Assembly (NCBI GenBank): GCA_031213475.1
Contig: JARUPZ010000012.1
Span: 11,603,299 to 11,667,298 of the forward strand
Reading direction: 5' to 3'
Source: Nereocystis luetkeana
Taxonomy: Eukaryota > Sar > Phaeophyceae > Laminariales > Laminariaceae
Length of the DNA: 64,000 nt
Shown in pieces: positions 35,272-47,600 of this stretch; the stretch's first letter is position 1; the number at the start of each line of letters is the position of its first letter. Position numbers and translations under genes: made by a program. The notes below the pieces were generated by a model. The model worked only from the letters and a program-made list of their open reading frames with translations, searched no databases and was not told the DNA's origin.

Positions 35272-36190
35272 CCCATGGAACCCGTTCGAGCTGCCATGGC
35301 ATTAGCTATGACCATGCGCTATGCCACCTGCCATGGTGCCGCCATGGCACCCCACAAGGAGGCACCGCCGTGTCATCCCACAAGGAGGCACCACCATGGC
35401 GTTAGTTGCACTGCCATGCTATGGACAGTAGTGGCTGGACCGTGCTTAGACGGGCCATTACACGTCCTTTACCAACTGCCATGGAATTTTACGGTGATTT
35501 CCCCAATTACTGCTAACTGACTGCTAGATGCACCCATGGTCTTGCGATGGCCTTGCCATGGTTTTGCCGTGGGCTTCGAGGATCTCCCAACGCCATCCAT
35601 GGCTGGGCCATGAGCTTTCGTGGCACGGCACGGCCGTGGGGCTGCCACTGGCTTTTATGGGCCGTCGTGACACTACCATGGCCTTTCATGGGCGTTCATG
35701 GCGCTATGACACTGGTATGGCTCTGCTGATTGTTGTGGACTGCCATGACAGTGCCGTGAGAGTGTCATGACAAGGGTATAACCCCGCCATAGCACTGCAA
35801 CGTCAATGCCATGGCACCCCGATGTTGTAGTGCCATGATGGTCTTGATGAACCGCTATGTCACTACACCATGGACATTTCATGGGCCCTTCATGCCATTC
35901 CCGTGCCCTTGCCTAGGCCTTTACTCGGTTGGCAGATTGTCATATCAATGCAATAGAAAAACAAATGACCATGGCACTGCCATGGGCGCTGGTAGACCGC
36001 CACGGCACAACCAACTATGGGCTTTCATGCGCCTTGATGTACCTTGTTATGGGTCCATGGCTCTGCTTATAACTGCCATGGACTGTCATTGGCTCTCATG
36101 GCATACCATGGCACTTTCGTGACGCGGCCATGGTACTGTATATAACTGCCACGGGACTACAGTGGGGCTGCCATGAATTTTTCCATGGGA
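35272..36190. repeat. CCATGG-rich island
   Basis: The hexamer CCATGG occurs 19 times in about 0.9 kb (chance expectation about 0.2), often as GCCATGGC or TGCCATGG, with many one-base variants such as CCGTGG and TCATGG. Spacing is irregular, so this is not a simple tandem array. The short frames in it are Met/His/Trp-rich by-products of the motif. Confidence 0.8.
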
Positions 36191-36199
36191 GTACCACCT

Positions 36200-37050
36200 G
36201 AGGGGCATGGTTTTCATGACTGCCTTCGCACTACTAGCAGGTACACGGCCCTACCTTAATCTGCAGTGGTCTGCTGTGGCGATTTCATAGACCGACTTGG
36301 AAATCCACGTGATATGTATCAGGTTCGAGGCCTTTAATGGGGCTGTCATGACCCTTCACCGGAGCAACGTTTTTCAGGCTGTCAACAGTAGTGGCGCACC
36401 GAAAACCCTGAAGATACACGTTGCATAACTCCAGCAGTGCTTCCAAAATTCCCACTGGTACCCCCTCCTTCGACCCCACCTCACTCGCGATCCGCGTTCG
36501 AGTGATATGCGTTCTACCCTTGTATTACCCTTCGTCGACACCAAGCACCGTATATATACCACAGTCGCGTCCGATCTGACCTCGAATGCTCCGTGGGTGT
36601 TTTTCAAGCTCTTGCGCGCCAGATGTATTTCGGGGGCAAGCTCGCCCGTTCGTGTGTGCTCATAGCTGTAACACTCTGCATAATAAAACGTAGGACACTA
36701 ACGCGACTTCAAGCCACAGGTTATACCCTCCGTCTTCCATTTCTTCCACCACTACTCCCTGTCTTTCCTTGTAAAAAGACTACCCAATTCAAAAGCAACC
36801 TAACCGCTTGCTCTCGCTTCTTGTGCTTTACATGAATACCTTCGCTTTGTCTATCCTTTAGGGTTAGGCGGCCACAATCATGCAGTTGTCAAGTCCCTTT
36901 CCTGTCACGCCTTGTTGATACATTTTATAGTGGCTAGGTGCCCTCTTACTGTCGATTGCTGGTCATTCTGCAATCAACAGCCGCACGTCATGGAACCCTT
37001 GAAATCTATTCACACTTTGTCGGGATCATCGAGAAGATTCAGCTGTGCCC
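36200..37050. other. Gene-free spacer
   Basis: Short frames on both strands without domains; one telomere-like TAGGGTTAGG near 36860. Nothing further supported. Confidence 0.35.
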
Positions 37051-37073
37051 CTTTCTCGGCACTTTGCTTTCGT

Positions 37074-40000
37074 TTACCCAGCTTTTCTACGTTGGCGAAT
37101 ATTTGTTTTTGTGTGTTCTTCATAACCTACCCTAGCGCAAGGGCTAGCGGTGGCCTTATCAACACCAAGGAGTCCGTAGATGACACGAAATGTCTTAGAC
37201 AAGAGCTGTATTCCATCGACACGGAGAGGCGTGACCGGGCACCCTAACGAGGTATCTAGCGTTCGATGAGCACGCAGGAGGTACTGGAGATCTGAGCGAT
37301 TCGCGAAGGCAAGGGCGCCCAGGATACTGCGCTGATAAAACGGTAGGGTGTTGAGGTTGGCGTCGCCATCGCCAAGCACGCCGGGGCCGCTTGGACGCTG
37401 TAAATAGCGAGTTAGTCACCATAATGCGTGACGGAACAACTTGCGCGCATGGCACGTTTAGCCTTGGACTGATACAAATATCGCTCGCCAATCTATGCCC
37501 TTTCGCTAGAAACAACGCTTGGTTGTACTGAGTGTGTGCGCAACGCCCAGCCATTCGATGAGGTGGTGTTGGCGTGGCACGTGCGTAGAGCCCACAGGCG
37601 CATGGTCATGGAGACGTAAATATACGGTTCAAGTTAGTTGCTTGTGTCTGGTCGCGGCACAGGACGTCGCAGGTGTGGGGTATCGAGGACGCAGGCAGAC
37701 GTCGCACCAAGAAGACGGTGTCGTCATCTATGGTGTGGGGGCGGCCTTTGACAGCGAGAGATAACATTGTACAGCTGTGGCTAGCAACTCGCGCAACATG
37801 ATATTTTTTTAACTGCTATCAACTATGTACGTTGCTGAATGGTGGACAGCAGTGGGCAATGTGTTGTTGCTATTGTTTTTTTGGGTTTTGTGATAGGCCA
37901 GAAAAGTTATACCTGCGTTGGTGGACACCGCACGTTCCAGTATATCGGCTTCCGCCAGCTCTACAAGGGTCCCTATGTTTAGACGCCGTAAAAAAAAGAA
38001 ACTCGCATTCGATGGAAATACTTACCAGGTATATTCTAGGAAAGCTGGGGGCGGCGGAGGTTTGGACGACAAGGCCGTGGGGCCAGCCGGCGTTGGGGAA
38101 GTGCAGCCCAGAGAAGCGAAGGACCGCTACAAGCTGGCAGGAAAACGGTGCTCGGTGCGTTGCTCATTGTGAGCCCAATTAATATACGTGTAGTGCTCAA
38201 CACACGGGCGAATACGAATGCCATTACAGGTTCGACGACGGACTCAGAAAGAAGGAGTGAAACTGACACTGTAGAGAGCCTGTCGCGGGTGGAGGGTCGA
38301 AACGAATCTTGTGTAGTGGTTGCAGGGGGAGAATCCCCGGAGGTGAGTGAGAATGCTGATGGCCACGTCGGTGGTGGAAGGCACCAGTGCAGGGCGTTAC
38401 AGGGTGCAGCAAGGGACGATATTTACGGTAGAGGTCGTACAGGTTGCCCTTTCATAAAGACATTTGGGCGACTGTTCCGACCAAATGGATGATATGCGGT
38501 GGTCGGACGGCTTCCATCAAGTGGCGATCGAGTGCGTTTATGTCCATAAGTAACTTAGGCGAGAGCAGAATGGGGAGAGACGTTTCGAGATAGCAGATTG
38601 GAAGATGGAGGGGCGATTTGGTGGCACAAAAGCCAGACCCGGAGTGGCGCAAGTGTTCATGGCGCCCTTTCCAGAACTTGTTGCTTGGCCGACTATGTCG
38701 GGTAGATTGGTCGGAAATAGAGGCGAGCACGGGTTTGGAAGTGCATGTCTCACACAACAGTATTTCGGCGTCGGATAAATTAAGTCGCAGAAGCTGAAGT
38801 GACGGCTCTGTTTGGAAGGAAAAGTAGCCCACCCACGCTGGTGTCCAATGTAAAAAACGTATTGGAGACCTGGCCGCACACTTACCTAAACATACTGTGG
38901 ACGCAGACGGTACTGAATTCCCATAAGATCTTTGGGTCCATCACAATCCGGGATGGTCCCCGATTATGACGCGCTAGAGTGGGCAGCGGCGACACCGTTA
39001 TCGTTTCGTTTCTAGCGTTCCAGTGTTGACGTATGGCGAAAAAGAATTCTACCGTCTACTGGACGCAGGCGTTGTGCTCTACCAACGTTTGGTTATATTC
39101 TGGAGGAGAGAGTGGTCTTAAGATGAGGAAACTGATGGGCCACAAAACACTCGTGGATACGTCATACTCCCCGAACCAACCAACCTGGGGGGAAAGCGAG
39201 GGGGGTTGCCCTGAAAATAATCCGGAGTTTATACTGTCCCTTGGACCGAAGGCTTGAGAAAATACGCTGCAACAACCGCGGCCGGCATCACGGTTTAGCC
39301 AGACGGAACGGGAGTTGTTGGTGATGCCATTCTAGTCAGTCAAGGGATTCACAATATCCTAGGCAACGTTTGCGGACAGCGACTTTGGCAACGGGCGTAT
39401 GGAACAGTTAAACACGGTGGTTGAACGTCGTGCTTGACATGCCGTGGTTGAACGTCGTGCTTGACATGCCGTGGTTGAACGTCATGCTTCACATGGTGCA
39501 ATTGTACATAGAGCCACTAAAGAGGGGGCGTAGTGGCTTCACGTTGAGTTCCATGGACATGTTGGTAGGAGAGGTGACATTACCGGCGTTGGGGCATACG
39601 CTGACCGGGGAGGTGGGACACCAGAGGAAATGAGCGTCGGTATGGGGCCGTGGAATGCGCAGTACTGGGCGACAGGCATATCGGAACCACCCCGTGAGCG
39701 AGGAGCCGCCAGCCGTTGGCACGTTTGCAGCACGGCACCCCTAGTCTTTAAATGACGAGATGGTAAAGACGAGAACGAGTTTCATAGTATCGGTACCCAA
39801 AATTACCATCGTACTGTAACGTGTGCCAGCTGCAGGACAATACATCTCTACCCTAGAAGTGCAGGGTTTATTGCTTTCTGAATCTTCCACGACAGGGTCC
39901 AAAATCAGATATTGGTGGCGCTTGTGAGGACTTGCAAGAGGCTAGTCCATCAGAGACGGCGACGGGGGTGTAAAACTGACCATTCAAAACGGTGTCAGGA

Positions 40001-40700
40001 TCAAAAGCGACACGAATTTTTCTTTCTGAGAGAGAGACACTGCCGAAAGCGTAGGGTCATGAATTGTGAATCAAAGGATGCACCAACCTAACACAAGTGG
40101 ACGACCTAGAATACTGAATATCAACCAAAGCGAAGGCCGGGAAGCCAGGAATTGTTGGCGTGCAGGCCAACGACCTAGACGCAACTCGACGAACTAATTT
40201 TAGCTATAGTCGACGGTCGTTATTTGTGTCCAGAAGCTGCAGGTTGCCGTTCAGAGTTATGTGGAATTTGGCACGTGTGATGGTTGAGAGGACGTCTTTG
40301 TTGCGTTTTAGTTTCCAATGTTGTTGCTCGAAGTTGGTCCCGGCGCAAGTGAGGGGGGGTATTGTGTGCTCGTGATCAAGAGAAACCGCGATCTGCGAGA
40401 AGTCTCGTCGTCATCGAACAAATTGGCTTTTTTTGCCGACATCATATACATTGTTCGGTTTAAGTGTAGCTCTCCTGGTCGACAGCGAAGACAGTACTCA
40501 GGGGTATCACTGCGAAACAAAGGCTGCCGGTTTCCAAAACAGTGAGATAGACATTCGCTGTAGTTCCTTGTACAGGTGGGGGCAAACAGAGATGTGGCAG
40601 CGTAGCAGCTGTTTCTACTTCTTGGTCAACAGACTGAACGTCGAAAGTAGAGTTTTCCGGGGACAGACGCAGTTGCGCAAGTAGCAGCAAGCACTACATC
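37074..40700. pseudogene. Unrecognised decayed coding-like region
   Basis: Several minus-strand frames of 75-126 codons are not obviously low-complexity. Examples are 37379-37074, containing FANRSDLQYLLRAHRTLD, and 38832-38452, containing LETSLPILLSPKLLMDINAL. A plus-strand run near 39030 reads YGEKEFYRLLDAGVVLYQRL in one frame and continues in another, which looks like a frameshifted gene. The stretch MPWLNVVLD near 39440 faintly recalls the end of a retropepsin. I could not assign a family. A decayed retroelement or a dead host gene are both possible. Confidence 0.35.
39418..39498 (+). repeat. Tandem repeat, 27 bp x 3
   Basis: The unit starting TGGTTGAACGTCGTGCTTGA occurs three times, the third with four changes. 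In the open plus-strand frame it encodes a nine-residue repeat (MPWLNVVLD). Confidence 0.9.
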
Positions 40701-41273
40701 TGGGCTTTTAATAACATCCGTCTTCGTGTGACATGCACCGTTTGAGCACTATATGCATCATGACAGTATTCGTTGCATTTTAGGATAAAACTATCACGCA
40801 CAGCATTCAATTTTCGACTGGTATCCTTTCAGAAGTAACCCTAACGCCAACAAAGGCGTGCGCGGTATTTAATTTACTGATACGGACCGACATCGTACCG
40901 AGCTTATCTATCTAATGCAGCATGTATATAGTGAGACCCGTGCGGGTTCCAAGATCTGTGAGCGATATTTTGCGGCATATTTGCTCGTCGCTGGTACAAA
41001 CCTGTCATAGCAATATATCCACGTTGCTACTGTAGGTTACACGCTGTGGTATTCGTAGTTGTAGAAAGATTGATCTCCTGTCGTAAGCCGAGCAGCAACG
41101 AACGGTTGATTGTGTTGTGAAACGGGCGGCAAAGGAGTAATCAATAACCAACCTTTGTCGTGGCATGTCAACGAGTTCCACTTGTAAATGTCCAGACAGG
41201 CAGGAACAGAGAAATGCTCATAGGTATAGGTTAGGGCCCATCTTACCGAGATTTTTTTTATGATACCCTGCCA

Positions 41274-41372
41274 ATCTTTTTTTCCGTTTTATTCGATTTG
41301 CATCAGATTGGTCAAAAAATGAATCACCAAGCAGGCATTTGACAGTTGATTCGAATAAAACGAAAAAAAACG
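41274..41372. repeat. Inverted repeat, about 20-bp arms
   Basis: TTTTTTTCCGTTTTATTCGA and its near-inverse TCGAATAAAACGAAAAAAAA flank roughly 58 bp. It could be the ends of a very small element or a hairpin. Confidence 0.65.
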
Positions 41373-41399
41373 AATTCGACAAGAACTCTTTCGGGACTT

Positions 41400-42100
41400 C
41401 TTTTACTCTTCGTGCTATTCAAGTGGGGGAGTTAGTCCAACTCGACGTGGAGTGTTCCTGAAACCGAAGCAAGCCACGCAAACTCGAGCCGTGTCGTCCA
41501 CTGCTTCACAGGTTAGCTCCACCATTCCCGAGAGACAGGGTCACCGAAACAGCCGCAGCGCGAGGTCGGATGGTCCTTAGCACAGAGTAGACCATCCGCG
41601 TCGCCTCGAAAAACTACAAGGCCGTCGCAAACCCAGTTTTTTATCCCTCTTTGCCTCGCAACGACACGAGCACCGACCGGGTCACGACTTCGCTCAGATG
41701 TTCGATCGCCGTATCCCCGTCGCTGCTGCCTGCGTGGGGCCTCGGGGCTGCGCCAGCCACCCAAGAAGCCCCAAGAGCGATAGCCCCTTCGGTGGTGCCG
41801 GCAGAAACAATCGGCTGAAACAGACCGCGGCGCCCGGAGGAGGACACGGGCCGTCGCTCGCCTTGCTGGTTGCCCTCTGGTATTCGTTGACCCTTGGGCG
41901 TTCTTCGTTTTGTTTTTTGATAAGTTATTCCTCGATAGGACCCAAAGGCGTATTTTTCACGACATTCCATTCAAATCAAATCTAAACATTTTTTCCTATT
42001 CGATTATCATGAAAAAGGCATCTCGTTAAGACGAGCCCTTATGACAGTTGCAAAGTCCGCCTTAAGCACGAATACACGTGATACTAAGTTTATTGGGTAG
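41400..42100. other. No supported gene
   Basis: The longest frame (minus strand, about 109 codons ending near 41641) is Arg/Gly-rich and overlaps other frames; no domain is visible. Confidence 0.35.
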
Positions 42101-42104
42101 TTAT

Positions 42105-42465
42105 TTTGCAGGGCTGTTCGCGGGATATGACTCGACCCGCGGGTCGCGTCAAGGGGTGTTTAAAAAGAAACCGGTCGGGTGAGGTCAGGAAGTGTTCAAA
42201 ATCTCACGGATCGGGCTCGGTCGGGTCAAGAACTTTTCAAATCTCGCGGGTCAGGTCAGGCCGGGCCAGGAGTTTTTCTAATCACACGGGTCGGGTCGGG
42301 TCGGGTCGGGTCGGGTCGGGTCAAGAGGTGATGGGAATCTCACCGGTCGGGTCAGGTAATGACCCGCGAGAAACGATGACCCGCGAGAAACGGGTCGCTC
42401 GCGGGTCGGACCAGCATGACCCGAGAGGTTTTTTGTGTTGACCCCCGGGTCGGGCCCTCGCATCC
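42105..42465 (+). repeat. GGGTC repeat cluster 1
   Basis: It begins GCAGGGCTGTTCGCGGG, then alternates blocks of (GGGTC)n with short spacers such as CAAGAACTTTTCAAATCTCG, including six pure units near 42297-42326. It ends with opposite-strand GACCCGCGAGAAACG motifs. The start and end resemble cluster 2, so both derive from one ancestral unit. Confidence 0.85.
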
Positions 42466-42932
42466 GGCTCGCAGATGCAATACTTAAAACACTTCCCGCT
42501 CTCTTACCTAAAGGATTTTCTCGAGCCCATACTCGACAACACTCTTTTGGTCCTTTGGTATCATAGTCAAACACTAAATCACCCCTGGATCCATAGACGC
42601 ACACCCGCATCGATCCACACCCACTGCAGCCAGGGTCAGCCACATATCGCTGAGGGGCATAAATGGGCACGAAGCTGGTTTTGAAGTGTCGACTGAGGGG
42701 CCGGATCCGCGGGTCGAACCCGCCGGTCAAGATGAATGATCTTGCGGCCCAAGGTCACCCGTTGTTAAGCGACGTTTTTTTATGTTGTTGTTGGCGTTGT
42801 TGACCTTGCGGTGCCGTTTACTTGCTATAATCAACGACCCGGTAGCCTCTGGCTAATGCGGCTGCAGCAACGCACTTATCATTAACGCGGCCCCAAGCGA
42901 AAAACTTAAATGTACTGTTAGCCATCGAAAAT

Positions 42933-43330
42933 AGCAGGGCTCTTCGCGGGTCATGACCCGACCCGCGGGTCGGGTAAGGGGGGTTTCAAAATGTCGCGGG
43001 TCGGGTCGGGTCGGGTCAAACAAATTCAAAATCTCGCGGGTCGGGTTGGGTCGGGTCAATATTTAAAAAAATATCACGGGTCGGGTCGGGTCGGGTCGGG
43101 TCGGGTCGGGTCGGGTCGGGTCGGGTCAAAGGGTTTGGAAATCTCATGGGTCGGGTCGGGTCGGGTCGGATCAAGAGGTTTTGAAATCTCGCGGGTCGGG
43201 TCGGGTCAGGTCAGGAGGTGTTCAAAATGTCACGGGTCGGGTCGGGTCCTGACCCGTGAGATACGGGTCATTCGCGGGTCAGGCCATCATGACCCGCGAT
43301 TTTTTTCCGGCTGACCCGCACGTCCGACCG
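42933..43330 (+). repeat. GGGTC repeat cluster 2
   Basis: Begins GCAGGGCTCTTCGCGGGTC like cluster 1. It contains about ten uninterrupted GGGTC units near 43080-43129 and spacers of the type CAAAGGGTTTGGAAATCTC. It ends with GACCCGTGAGATACGGG and CATCATGACCCGCGA, as cluster 1 does. Confidence 0.85.
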
Positions 43331-43688
43331 GTGGGTCTGGCCCACGGATCAGTATTTTTGCTAACGTGTGCAGCTACCTGCCGGAAGGCCGCCTTTGTGA
43401 CCCGCGGGTCAGGCCCGCGGGTCCCGCATTTTACAACAAAAAATATTCACCGTTTTCCGCCCAAAGGCTTCTCTCGTACCGATACGTAGACCCCCGAGAG
43501 CATAGAGGGTGTACCATAATCACACGCGAATCCCGGGTCGGATGAAGTCGCGTACAGCAGTAGTATATTTTTGGGTTCATTTTCACCTCCATCCATTTCC
43601 ACAAAAATAAACGGCCACACACTCTCATGCAGGGTGCAACAATGAAGACAAGACATGACAGCAATGTAGGAAGCCTGCGCTCGTCGCG

Positions 43689-43722
43689 GCAGCAGCAGCA
43701 GCAGCAGCGGAAGCAGCAGCAG
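43689..43722 (+). repeat. (CAG)n-type microsatellite
   Basis: About ten GCA/CAG triplets with one GGAA interruption. Confidence 0.9.
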
Positions 43723-44049
43723 GCCCCGGGTCCTCGCGGATCGTGGCCCCCGCTGTCAGATCCACCGCTTCAGTGCTTGCTGCTGGAGCATGCACAGCTA
43801 GGTCGCTCGCCGGGGCGCCAGCAGAAGCCATCGGGTCAGAGCTATAGGGTCGACCCAGGGGCCGGGAGGTATCCACCCGGCAGAGTGCGGGTGTCTGCCT
43901 TTCTCCATGTCATCATATTCCTGGTCATCATGGTATTTTTTGAAGCGCACACCACGCAATGCATAACAACAATACAAAAAAAAAAAAACGAACACGAACG
44001 TACGACATTTTCAGAAAAGTGAAGGGACCAAGGACCATCGAACCGACCA

Positions 44050-44672
44050 ACGTACCAACATTTATGTCTTTGAACCCGTGAGCTTTCGTCATTGACCCGT
44101 GAGATATGTCATGGTTCCAGTTGACCCGACCCGCATGAAACCCGTGTCTCACGGGTCAATCGGAAGGTGGCGGGTCGGGTCGGGTCGGGTCGGGTCGGGT
44201 CAGGAAGTGTTGAACACCTCGCGGGTCGGGTCGGGTCGGGTCAAAGGGTTTTGAAATCTCACGGGTCGGGTCGGGTCGGGTCAAGAGGCTTTTAAATGGG
44301 TCGGGTCAAGAGGCTTTGAAATCTCGCGGGTCGGGTCGGGTCGGGTCAAGAAATTACCAAAATCTCGCGGGTCGGGTCGGGTCAGGTCAACACACCTCAA
44401 AAATTTCGCGGGTCGGATCAGGGCTTTTCGCGGGTCAGGTCAAACCTCAGGGGTCGGGTCGGGACGGGTCAGCTGGCACCCGACCCGAGCCGTGAAAAAC
44501 TTGACGTGTGCTGACTTGACCCGACCCGCCCCGTGAGAGTTTTGAGAGCCCCGTGACCCGACCCGACCCGACCCGCGAGATTTCAAAAGCTGTTGACCCG
44601 ACTCGAACGGACCCGATTCGACCCGATCAGTGAAATTTGAAAATCTTCTGACCCGACCCGACCCGCCACTTT
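44050..44672. repeat. GGGTC repeat cluster 3, with an orientation switch
   Basis: From about 44165 to 44470 the units read GGGTC on the plus strand; from about 44474 to 44672 they read GACCC. The spacers also invert (TTTGAAATCTCGCGGG versus CCGCGAGATTTCAAAAG). The junction near 44470 therefore joins two oppositely oriented pieces. Confidence 0.85.
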
Positions 44673-44679
44673 CCGATTG

Positions 44680-47600
44680 AAAACTATTGCAAATATAAAT
44701 ACGTACGAGGAGTTCTACGATAGCGGTTCACCCTAAGTTTTCTGAGGCTCCTCACTTGAGGAGCTCCTAACCCTAACCCGAAAACTAACTTGAGCAAAAA
44801 TCAATTGCATCCCGATTATTAACCCCATGGCCAACATATATATATATACGAAACAAGTCATTTTTCGAAACAAGATTGGCATTCTGACGATTTCGGGTTA
44901 AGGAGTCCCCGTCATTCAGAACAAAGCTGTCTGTAATGTGCTACCTCCATCGTCGAACGCGTCGTACAATTCAAGATTCTTAAGTATATAACTGGTGCTG
45001 TGGAGGATAGCAGCAGTGTCATGACTTGCATTTATGTGGTACTGCGTCGTGGCGGTCGGTTGTCGTCTGTATGGGTCCACTGCTTTTGGTACATCGACGC
45101 TTTGCGGGACCTGACCGCACTCGTTGAGTTGAAGTTTGATGACGGGATGCTTCAGCACCCCTTCGATCTACTCCAGGAACATGTCATCAAGGGCCGCCAT
45201 CTTAGTGGTGACAGCTTGAAGGGTTTTTATTCCTCGTTGTTCTTGTCAGCAACCCAAGTGAATGGGTGGTATATCAGAAGAAGAACATGGCCAACACGCC
45301 GACGGGGCGGTCGCCGATATTCTGTTTGACAACAGCAGTTAGACGCACGGAAGGTGCTGGGCTCTCTTGTTCATGAGTGGATACCGTGCGGCAATTGGTG
45401 TGTCTGGACAACCTGCCAAGAAAACAAAAGTCGCATTGCACTCCTTCGCAGAAAAATGGTTATGATATTAAGAACTTGGGGTTCTGCATCCCTTCGCACA
45501 ATACGAACATGCCCAAATCAGAGGAAGACAAGCCCTCGCCAAAATATGAGTTTCTCAAGTGCTAGGTACTGTCGCGTCCTGGTAGTAGGTACCGAGCAAT
45601 TGCGACCGTTTCTTTCTGAGTACTGTGGTCCACAGTAGTATGACACACCGCAACACAATATCTCAGGATACTTAAACTGTCGAATGAATACACTCTCCAC
45701 AACTCGAGCAGGGGAAGCGCTTGAATATGCATATGCGAATAGCTGTTATGGGTAGCGACGAAAATAGTCGGGTCAAACCTGGTGGTATGTCAATAGTCAC
45801 TCTGCATGGCAATGTTGCACAGCTTGTGCACCAGCGGACCAAGGCTACTGTATGAGGCACCCACCAGGATAAATAAAGCTGGCAGAAAATGCTTCAGAGG
45901 AACCGTTCGGAACGACCGGTATTAATAGGGCATCTAGACGAACATTCAATTTGGTGGCATAAGGACATAGTTCTTCCCCCCCCAACAACAATGAACAAGT
46001 TACCCTTCACGCTCTGAACATCACATAATCCACTATGGACACGTAGTTAAAGGTATTTATTTCCCACCATGATTTTATTTCAACCCTGGCGTGTTTAATA
46101 TATATATGTGTGTTGCCGAAACAAGCCCAGTTGGGCAATATGGTAGTAAATCGGCCAAGCCTCTTAAAAACTGAAAAGGTCAGCGATATGAGAGCCGTTT
46201 TCCTGACGGCGGGCACAGAAAACCGCGCCGAAAAAATAATCCCCACCGCTCCATGCCTTCTGCAAGATGGCTGGCGTACAATCATCCATATCGTGCCACG
46301 TTTTTATAAAATCAAAGCGACAATGCCTTGACACAAACGGTTTGCGGTTTTTAGCATCGGCCCGTAAATACGGGTGCTATTTGTAGACACGAGCCTGTGG
46401 GAAAATTTCACTGGTCGGCACAATAGCATAATATATTACCAACCCTCTGCTCCCTCTTGGCGCCTTGATCTTACAACTACGAGATTCCACCGGGACCAAG
46501 GCCCCCCTAACCGGCCCCAAATACCGTTGCTTCGAGTCTATATTGCCGTCGGCGGGTGGCACTTGGCATACTCATCCCGGGCCAAGCTACGCAGTTCATT
46601 AAAATCGAGGGCTCACACTGCTGGCTACAGGAAAAACGGGAACAACCCTAAAACCAGTATACAGTGGTAGCCTTCACACGCTTGCGCCTAGTACCAAGTA
46701 AGGCGCGCAAGATGACAAACCCCCCTTTGGCAGATTCCAAAGCCGATTTTCTTGACACCAGGGAAGAGTCGCAAACGCCGAGCGATGGTCTGTGGAATCG
46801 AGATATTTCCACAACTGTTGCAGGCATTTTCGCTGTGTGCACCCTCCTTGCTTTGGAGAAGATTGTCTCGGATGTCCATCCTAGTGGTTGTTATCTTGCG
46901 TACTATGAGGTTATTGTTGTGCCCACCCGTGAAGATGAAACGTCATTAGAACCAGACAGTCAGGTTGAGACTTGAAGCTTTCCTTGAACGAGGATGTTCA
47001 CGCCGGGAGAGGGAGCGCGGCCGCGATGAGCAGTGGGCAGACACAACCGTAAAATATGCCGTAGAATAAGGTACATATTGCCTGGAAGTATGGCATGATG
47101 GCTGGAAGATTATACGGAGAGGCGGCAGGAGAATCCTCTTAGAGGGATGACCGCAGGTGGACAAACATTAATAGTTGGACCCCCCGCACAAACTACATCA
47201 GGTTGGGTCAATGCAATAGTTTAATATAAATTTGGGATTTGCCATTATTAGCCATGTCATTCATACTGTATCATGGCAAGTGACACCTTGTCCTGCTCTC
47301 GGCGGCGCTGAAGGCATGAAGAGCTTAACATTCAGCTCGTCCGATGACACTGTTCAGAGTGCTCACGCACTCGGTGCAGGGATACATGTGTAACGGTACT
47401 TGGGAGTTCCAAACAGAAAATATGCGGGTTTCTGTGTGGAGTTTTGAACAGGTTGTGGGTAGCATTGTCTTTCACTTCAAAATGAGCTTCCCCTGAACTT
47501 CCCATGATAGTTTGTTATGCATAAAAGCAGCGCCGGGATCGAAAGTGGTTGCAGCTCCCTACTACTGTTGCAAGGGCACGCTTATATATAATGCATGGCA

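Noticed and set aside
35275-36122. Met/His/Trp-rich frames
   Set aside because: By-products of repeated CCATGG, which encodes the same few residues in each frame.
46664-46975. 103-codon plus-strand frame as a real gene
   Set aside because: No domain, no paralogue and no splice context; left as unsupported.
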